A stretch of 64,000 bases of DNA from Ilumatobacteraceae bacterium (GTDB lineage Bacteria > Actinomycetota > Acidimicrobiia > Acidimicrobiales > Ilumatobacteraceae). This document shows, piece after piece, positions 58,794 to 64,000 of the stretch. A model generated the notes under the pieces. That model ran no database searches and was not told where the DNA came from. It saw nothing but the letters and a program-made list of their open reading frames with translations. The number at the start of each line of letters is the position of its first letter. Position 1 is the first letter of the stretch. The stretch is taken from positions 62,001-126,000 of the forward strand of contig JAOBWK010000029.1 of NCBI GenBank assembly GCA_025463305.1, written 5' to 3'. Position numbers and translations under genes: made by a program.

Positions 58794-59018
58794 CTACCCG
58801 CGGCTCCACGTCGTGACGATGCGCAGCACTCCGCCGCGCATCGTGTGCTGCCGGGTCGGCTGGCGGGTCATCAGACCATCGACATCGTCGGTGGGGTAGA
58901 GCGGAGCAAGCAGCGTCATGGTCTTGCCGGTCGACTTGTCGACGTACACGTAGCGCCATTCGGCGTCGTCGTCACCCACGTCGTGGGTGTCGGTGATGGC
59001 ACGCAACTTGAAGGCCAT
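58794..59018 (-). CDS. Small conserved-looking protein
   Basis: 74 residues starting MAFKLRAITDTHDVGDDDAEWRYVYVDKSTGKTMTLLAPLY, with a clean beta-strand/turn pattern. TATCCT stands seven bases before the ATG, indicating a leaderless start and supporting reality. No family recognised. Convergent with the coiled-coil gene, divergent from the second PHO-box-like promoter. Confidence 0.6.
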   Translation of the reverse strand: MAFKLRAITDTHDVGDDDAEWRYVYVDKSTGKTMTLLAPLYPTDDVDGLMTRQPTRQHTMRGGVLRIVTTWSRG

Positions 59019-59175
59019 GTGCGGGAGGATAGCCAACGGTCCGCACGGCCGCTCCGGTTCGTTCCGGTGGCCCAGCCCGCCTGCGCCTTGAGGATCCGAC
59101 GGTCCTCGGCGCGCCCACCGCAGAGCGTGGTCGACCGGACGGTCTCTTCTGTCTTTCATCGGGTGGCTACCGACC

Positions 59176-59219
59176 GGACGTGCGGCGTTCATGTGGAAGT
59201 CACTCACCACACTTACGGT
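59176..59219 (+). promoter_or_regulatory. Promoter with three 11-nt repeats (PHO-box-like), copy 2
   Basis: Units GGACGTGCGGC, GTTCATGTGGA and AGTCACTCACC (59176-59208), a 4-bp gap, then TTACGGT as -10 (59213-59219) and ATG after nine bases, the same spacing as copy 1. The first nine bases of unit 1 and the TTACGGT box are identical to copy 1, and CTTTCATCG precedes both. Confidence 0.55.
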
Positions 59220-59228
59220 CTGGGCCTC

Positions 59229-59303
59229 ATGGACACCACGCAGCGGCGCCAAGAGGTCGAGCAGATCACCGCGCTCGCGCCGCTGACGGCATCGGTCGGG
59301 TGA
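59229..59303 (+). CDS. 24-residue small ORF at the second PHO-box-like promoter
   Basis: MDTTQRRQEVEQITALAPLTASVG, starting at the same distance from the -10 as the 406-residue protein and sharing its first codons (ATGGACACC). It ends 7 bp before the next start. It could be a leader peptide or the truncated duplicate of the first residues of the 57555 gene. Confidence 0.45.
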   Translation: MDTTQRRQEVEQITALAPLTASVG

Positions 59304-59310
59304 CACCATC

Positions 59311-59757
59311 GTGGGTCAGCTGAACGGAAGCGCGAAGAACGGCCACGACGCCGACGTACCACTCGCGATGCCGCTGTACGACCACGCCCAGGAGCGCGAG
59401 GCCGTGTGGCCGCCGGTGGGTGAGAGCCATTGGGCGGACGGCGTTGTGGACGAGGTCGAGGCGGAGCGGCACCGGCTGCAGGCGGCCATCGCCGACGCGA
59501 AGCAGCGAGCGCTCGTCGCGCGGGAACGCAGCGCCTCGACCGAGCCGCACGTTCGTGATGTGCTGCGGGCCGAACTGGAGGCGTCGTCGGCGCAGCTGGC
59601 CGCGCTCGAGGCGGACACGGAGGCGAAGATCGCCTCCGTCCGCGCCGCTGCGGACGCAGAGGCGGCGCGGATCATCGCCGAGGCGCGCGAACGGGTGACG
59701 CTCAGCGCAGACGGCACGAGCAACGCCGATTCGCCACAGGTGCCACGTGTTGAGTGA
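59311..59757 (+). CDS. Soluble coiled-coil protein
   Basis: 148 residues from GTG 59311. The central part (VDEVEAERHRLQAAIADAKQRALVARERSASTEPHVRDVLRAELEASSAQLAALEADTEAKIASVRAAADAEAARIIAEARERV) is a long helical coiled coil; no membrane segment. The end overlaps the start of the next gene by 11 bp, so they are one operon. May partner the anchored coiled-coil proteins on either side. Confidence 0.6.
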   Translation: MGQLNGSAKNGHDADVPLAMPLYDHAQEREAVWPPVGESHWADGVVDEVEAERHRLQAAIADAKQRALVARERSASTEPHVRDVLRAELEASSAQLAALEADTEAKIASVRAAADAEAARIIAEARERVTLSADGTSNADSPQVPRVE

Positions 59758-60670
59758 GATCGTGACGACCGACGATTCCGCGTTGCCGCCGCGAGCCGAG
59801 ATCGCGCTGTTGACGATGCAGCTGCGCGCCGCCCTGAAGGAAGCCGCGGGGGCGGAGTCGGGTGCTGCGCTGACCGATGATGCCGCGGCCCAGGCACAGC
59901 TGCGCGACCGCCTCGCGCCGTTGGTCGAGGAGCGTCGCCGCGCGCTAGACGCCGCTTTGCAACAAGCGCAGGCGGACGCGGCGCTGCGGATCGCTGCCGC
60001 GCAGCGCGCCGCAGACGTGATGGTCGCACAGGCGGCGAAGCGCAGGAGGCCCTCGGCTCCAGCGCCCGTAATCGACGAGCCGCCGAAGGTAAGCCAGCCG
60101 TCTGCACTCGTGCCGCCCACGGCGGCCACATCACCGCTCACGGACGTGGTCGCAGCCGTTTCGCTCGAGGACGTTCCGGTCGAGATCGACGTCGCGGCGC
60201 GGGTCATTCCGAGCCCCGTCGGCGCAGTGCCCGTCGAGGCCGTGCCTGACGATCGCCCCATCACCGAAGTCGTCATGGCCGTGCTACCGCCGACGGCCGA
60301 CGAGCCGGCCGTCGAGACGCCGATCGCGGAGCCCATCGTGCTGCCGATCTTCGACGTGACGAACTTGAGGGTTGGCGAAACGGACGCTGACGAGCCCTGG
60401 CGGGCAGGGCGCGGTCAGCCGAACACGACCAACGTCGTGATCGACGCAGAAGCATTTGCCACCGTGTTCGCGACGGTCTTCGCCACCGTTCTCGAGGAGC
60501 GGTTCCCCGGCGTGGCCCACGGCATGCAGCCATGGCCGGGGTACGCGGCCGCTCCGACACCCGCGCCCGTGAGGCAGTCGTTCTGGGCACACGCCCGGCA
60601 CACCGACGTGCTCCTGCTGAGCTTCGCGATGATCATCGCGCTTGTCGTCCTTGCGGCGTGGTTGGCCTGA
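59747..60670 (+). CDS. Second coiled-coil protein with C-terminal membrane anchor
   Basis: 307 residues from GTG 59747. N-terminal helical part (LRAALKEAAGAESG, RRRALDAALQQAQADAALRIAAAQRAADVMVAQAAKRR), a Pro/Val-rich linker (EAVPDDRPITEVV), a short motif (NTTNVVIDAEAFATVFATVFATVLEERFPG) and a terminal helix (DVLLLSFAMIIALVVLAAWLA). The tail-anchored plan matches the 406-residue protein. Four bases separate it from pstC, so it should be in the same transcript as the phosphate transporter. Confidence 0.6.
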   Translation: MLSEIVTTDDSALPPRAEIALLTMQLRAALKEAAGAESGAALTDDAAAQAQLRDRLAPLVEERRRALDAALQQAQADAALRIAAAQRAADVMVAQAAKRRRPSAPAPVIDEPPKVSQPSALVPPTAATSPLTDVVAAVSLEDVPVEIDVAARVIPSPVGAVPVEAVPDDRPITEVVMAVLPPTADEPAVETPIAEPIVLPIFDVTNLRVGETDADEPWRAGRGQPNTTNVVIDAEAFATVFATVFATVLEERFPGVAHGMQPWPGYAAAPTPAPVRQSFWAHARHTDVLLLSFAMIIALVVLAAWLA

Positions 60671-60674
60671 TCCG

Positions 60675-61721
60675 ATGAGCGTGATCGAGATGGAGCAGCG
60701 CGTCACGACGCTCCCGACGACCGACCCTGCGGACGGGCGGCCCGCAGCGGCACAGCGCGAGATCGATGGCCGGCGCGGTGTCGGCGACCGCGTCTTCTTC
60801 CGCGGCGTCTCGCTCAGCGGCGTCGCCGTCCTCTCGATCATGGTGTCGGTCGGTGTGTTCCTCGCGATCGAGGCCAAGCAGGCGCTCGTCAAGGCCGGCC
60901 CATCGTTCCTCACGACGGCGGAGTGGGAGCCCGATCGTGGTCGCTTCGGCATCGCCGCCGTGATGCTCGGCACGGTGCTGATCGCCGTCGTCGCAGTTTC
61001 TGTGGCGCTGCCGATCTCGCTGGGCGCCGCGCTGTTCATCACCGAGGTCGCACCGAAGTGGTTGCGCTCGTGGCTGATCGCGATGGTCGACCTGATGGCG
61101 GCCGTTCCCAGCGTCGTCTACGGGTTGTGGGGCCTGTTCTTCTTGCAGGGCAACATCATCGGGCTGTCGCGCTGGTTGAACACGTGGTTCGGGTGGATCC
61201 CCTTCTTCAAGGTCGCCGGTGCCGATCCGACCAACCCGCTGTCCAACGCGAGCGTGTACACGGCGTCCGCCTTCATCGCCGGGATCGTCGTGGCGATGAT
61301 GGTGATGCCCATCGCCTGCGTCGTCATGCGGCAGGTCTTCTCGCAGGTCCCGCCCGGCGAGCGCGAAGGCGCCTACGCCCTCGGCTCGACACGCTGGGGC
61401 ATGATCCGCGTGGTGGCTCTGCCGTTCGGCCGCGGCGGCATCATCGGCGGCACGATGCTGGGTCTCGGGCGCGCGCTCGGCGAGACCATCGCCGTCGTGC
61501 TGATCATCTCGCCGAGCTTCAAGGTGAGCTTCCATGCGCTCGAGGCGGGCACGAACTCCGTGTCGAGCCTGATCGCGATCCGATACAACGAGACCTCCGG
61601 CATCGGCCTGTCCGCGCTGTTCGCGGCCGGACTGGTGCTGTTCGCGCTGACCCTCGTCATCAACTTCACGGCGTCATGGTTCATCAGCCGTTCGCGCTCG
61701 GGCGCCGGGAGCGAAGCGTGA
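60675..61721 (+). CDS. pstC: Phosphate ABC transporter permease PstC
   Basis: 348 residues. Six membrane helices with PstC signatures: FLTTAEWEPDRGRFGI, MAAVPSVVYGLWGLFFL, QVPPGEREGAYALGSTRWGMI (the EAA loop that docks on PstB) and LGRALGETIAVVLII. Works with PstA, PstB and PstS in high-affinity phosphate uptake. A ~30-residue acidic N-terminal extension is extra. The stop overlaps the pstA GTG (GTGA). pstB is not in the window. Confidence 0.95.
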   Translation: MSVIEMEQRVTTLPTTDPADGRPAAAQREIDGRRGVGDRVFFRGVSLSGVAVLSIMVSVGVFLAIEAKQALVKAGPSFLTTAEWEPDRGRFGIAAVMLGTVLIAVVAVSVALPISLGAALFITEVAPKWLRSWLIAMVDLMAAVPSVVYGLWGLFFLQGNIIGLSRWLNTWFGWIPFFKVAGADPTNPLSNASVYTASAFIAGIVVAMMVMPIACVVMRQVFSQVPPGEREGAYALGSTRWGMIRVVALPFGRGGIIGGTMLGLGRALGETIAVVLIISPSFKVSFHALEAGTNSVSSLIAIRYNETSGIGLSALFAAGLVLFALTLVINFTASWFISRSRSGAGSEA

Positions 61722-62974
61722 CCCTCCTCGACGATCACCGCACGTTCGAGACGGACACGGAGGCCGACGCAAGCGCGTCCATCGCCGCGCTGGTGACACC
61801 TCCGCCGAGGACGTCCCTACCGCAACGTGACGACGCCCAGCTCCGCGTGTCCGCCGAGCGGCGACCGATCGCGCGCATCTCTCGTCGCGACGTGATGACG
61901 ATGGCGGGTGCCGCGTGCAGCGCGCTCGCGACGACCATGCTCCTGTTCGGCCGGCTGACGCCGCTCGAGGGGTCGCTGGGTTTCGTCGTCGTGGCCTTCG
62001 TGATCTTCGTGGTGATCTATGCCGTGCTGGTCTCGATGTCGGACGACCGGCCTGCCGTCGTCGACAAGGTCTTCACGGTGCTGTTCGGGGCGGCGGCCGT
62101 GGTGGCGGTCGGCGCGCTCGTGTCGGTCGTGTCGTTCACGCTGTGGCGCGGTCGCAATGCGATCTGGCGGCCGAACACGTATGCCGACGACCTCAGCAAG
62201 ACCGGCCCCCTCGACGGTGTCGACAAGGGCGGCATCGCCCACGCGGCCGTCGGCACGCTGATCATCACCGGAATCGCGCTCGCCATCACCGTGCCCCTCG
62301 GCGTCGCCTGCGCTGTCTACCTCAATGAGAAGCGCACGCGAGTCGCCGGGCTGGTCCGCACGGTCGTGACCGCGATGACCGCGCTCCCGTCGATCCTGGC
62401 CGGACTGCTGATCTTCTCGACGTGGATCCTGATCCTCGGCTTCGAGCGCTCCGGCTTCGCCGCGGCGCTCGCCATCAGCATCGTGATGCTCCCGATCATG
62501 ATCCGCGCCGCCGACGTGGTGCTGCGACTCGTGCCGGGCAACATGCGCGAGGCCGCTGCAGCCCTCGGAGCGCCGCAGTGGCGCACCGTCTGGCACGTGG
62601 TGCTGCCGACTGCGCGCTCCGGCCTGACCACGTCGGTGATCCTCGGCGTCGCCCGCGGTGTCGGCGAGACGGCACCAGTGCTCCTCACCGCCGGCTTCAC
62701 CGCGTCGATGAACGTGAACCCGATCAAGGGCTCGATGGTGACGTTGCCGCTGGCGGCCTTCAGCCTCGTCAAGTCCCCGCTGCCGTCGCAGATCGCCCGC
62801 GGCTTCGCAGCAGCGGCCGTGCTGATGGTGCTCGTCCTGTTGCTCTTCACCCTCGCTCGCATCCTCGGCGGCCGACCGGTCGGTGAGCTCTCCAAGCGCC
62901 AGGCGCGTCGCGCCGCGCGTCGCTCTGCCGACGACCTTCGGCGCGTGCTCGCTCGTTCGGGAGGCCATTCATGA
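61718..62974 (+). CDS. pstA: Phosphate ABC transporter permease PstA
   Basis: 418 residues, longer than the ~290 of E. coli because of a ~130-residue N-terminal part with three extra helices (MAGAACSALATTMLLFGRL to AVVAVGALVSVVSF). The PstA core follows: WRPNTYADDLS, GIAHAAVGTLIITGIALAITVPLGVACAVYLNE, TALPSILAGLLIF, and the EAA loop VPGNMREAAAALGAPQWRTV with GVARGVGETAPVLL. GTG start; its stop overlaps the pstS ATG (ATGA). Confidence 0.95.
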   Translation: MTLLDDHRTFETDTEADASASIAALVTPPPRTSLPQRDDAQLRVSAERRPIARISRRDVMTMAGAACSALATTMLLFGRLTPLEGSLGFVVVAFVIFVVIYAVLVSMSDDRPAVVDKVFTVLFGAAAVVAVGALVSVVSFTLWRGRNAIWRPNTYADDLSKTGPLDGVDKGGIAHAAVGTLIITGIALAITVPLGVACAVYLNEKRTRVAGLVRTVVTAMTALPSILAGLLIFSTWILILGFERSGFAAALAISIVMLPIMIRAADVVLRLVPGNMREAAAALGAPQWRTVWHVVLPTARSGLTTSVILGVARGVGETAPVLLTAGFTASMNVNPIKGSMVTLPLAAFSLVKSPLPSQIARGFAAAAVLMVLVLLLFTLARILGGRPVGELSKRQARRAARRSADDLRRVLARSGGHS

Positions 62975-64000
62975 AGCGCATTCGGTTGCTCGTCGTCGCC
63001 ACCCTGCTGATCGGCTGGTTCGCCGCCGGGCTGTCGCCAACACCGGTTGTCGCCGACGGCTACCAGCGCATCTCAGGCGAGGGGTCGTCGTGGGCCGCCA
63101 ACGCCATCGACGCGATGCGCGTCAACGTCGCGCAGTACGGCATCACCGTCGACTACAACCCAAGTGGATCGACCGCAGGCCGCAAGGACTTCCTGAATGG
63201 CACCGTCGACTTCGCGGCATCGGACATCCCGTTCCAGTTCAACCCCGAGGACGGCTCGGAGCCCGAGAACCCGGCGCCGAACAGCTACGCCTACATGCCG
63301 ATCACCGCCGGCGGCACGGCCTTCATGTACAACCTCAAGATCAACGGCAAGCGGGTCACGAACCTGCGCTTGTCGGGCGAGAACGTGTCGAAGATATTCA
63401 CCGGTGCGATCACGATGTGGAACGACCCCGCGATCGTCGCCGACAACCCGGGTCTGACGATGCCGGCCCGCACTATCGTGCCCGTCGTACGGTCCGACGG
63501 TTCGGGCTCCACCGCGCAGTTCACGTTGTGGATGATCAGCCAGTACCCACAGATCTGGACCGACTACTGCAACAGCTCGGGCCGTGCCCCCAAGTGCGGT
63601 TACACATCCTTCTACCCGACCATCTCGGGGATGATCGGGCAGTCCGGCGACCTCGGCGTCGCCGGATACGTGGCCCAGGGCTTCGCCGAGGGCGCGATCG
63701 GGTACGTCAACTACTCCTACGCCCTCGGCAACCAGTTCCCGGTGGCCAAGGTGCTGAACGCTGCGGGCTACTACACCGAGCCGACGCCATCGAACGTCGC
63801 CGTGTCGCTGCTCGCGGCGAAGATCAACACCGACGCGAGCGATCCCTCCGTGTACCTCACCCAGGACCTGTCGGGCGTGTACACCGATAGCGATCCGCGC
63901 GCTTACTCGTTGTCCTCGTACTCGTACCTGATCCTGCCGACGGTGGTCGCCGGTCAATTCAACGAGGCGAAGGGCAAGACCCTCGGCGCGTTCTCGTACT
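62971..64000 (+). CDS. pstS: Phosphate-binding protein PstS (3' end outside window)
   Basis: 343 codons are visible. An uncharged hydrophobic signal (LLVVATLLIGWFAAGLSPTPVVA) without a lipobox Cys, so it seems secreted or signal-anchored rather than lipidated, unusual for an actinobacterial PstS. Then ISGEGSSWAANAID, PSGSTAGRKDFLNGTVDFAASDIPF and VVRSDGSGSTAQFTLWM are the phosphate-binding loops (Ser-Gly-Ser-Thr). The order pstC-pstA-pstS differs from the common pstS-C-A-B. ATG overlaps pstA. Confidence 0.93.
   Translation, partial: MKRIRLLVVATLLIGWFAAGLSPTPVVADGYQRISGEGSSWAANAIDAMRVNVAQYGITVDYNPSGSTAGRKDFLNGTVDFAASDIPFQFNPEDGSEPENPAPNSYAYMPITAGGTAFMYNLKINGKRVTNLRLSGENVSKIFTGAITMWNDPAIVADNPGLTMPARTIVPVVRSDGSGSTAQFTLWMISQYPQIWTDYCNSSGRAPKCGYTSFYPTISGMIGQSGDLGVAGYVAQGFAEGAIGYVNYSYALGNQFPVAKVLNAAGYYTEPTPSNVAVSLLAAKINTDASDPSVYLTQDLSGVYTDSDPRAYSLSSYSYLILPTVVAGQFNEAKGKTLGAFSY

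Overview
The window looks like chromosome from a high-GC actinobacterium, most consistent with the Acidimicrobiia/Ilumatobacter type. The reasons are the strong GC bias at third codon positions, the Actinobacteria-style lipoproteins, the PknH-like/ECF-sigma gene stock, and many promoters with a TANNNT or GACGAT -10 box placed 6-8 nt before the start codon, implying leaderless mRNAs. The taxonomic call is inference from style, not a search.

Layout. 1-13.7 kb is core metabolism: the end of a histidinol-phosphate-type aminotransferase, an enoyl-CoA hydratase, a CoA-transferase, fabH, a branched-chain amino-acid-type ABC importer (binding lipoprotein, fused LivH-LivM permease, LivG and LivF ATPases), two amidohydrolases in one operon, and a PhzF-family protein. 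A tRNA-Lys(TTT) at 13863 is the integration site of a 31 kb element (13893-44946) bounded by perfect 44-bp direct repeats. The element carries a tyrosine integrase, an excisionase-like HTH protein, a MobF relaxase-helicase with a likely oriT, and no type IV secretion genes, so it reads as an integrative mobilizable element. Its cargo is mostly envelope-directed: a MacAB-like exporter with an adaptor, three ECF-sigma modules, secreted and lipid-anchored proteins, a SLATT-like membrane protein pair, a PIN-like nuclease candidate, two paralogous winged-helix proteins, and a divergent OmpA/vWA/four-TM gene cluster that I do not recognise and that is the best candidate for an undescribed system.

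44.9-49.3 kb sits between the right attachment repeat and a third, decayed copy of the same tRNA 3' end. It holds an 879-aa FtsX-like permease with two unusual ATPases, so it may be an older tandem island. 49.3-56.7 kb holds an ECF sigma/SGNH pair, a penicillin-binding-protein remnant, an SGNH-LysM protein, a twice-frameshifted lipoprotein, and two linked glycosyltransferases. 57.5-64 kb holds two near-duplicate promoters with 11-nt repeats resembling PHO boxes. They drive coiled-coil proteins, two of them with a C-terminal membrane anchor, that lead into pstC-pstA-pstS. This suggests the coiled-coil proteins belong to a phosphate-starvation regulon. pstS runs off the right edge.

Two genes (880-1887 on minus, 51870-53000 on plus) appear to start at ATC placed exactly 6 nt after a TAGNNT -10 box.
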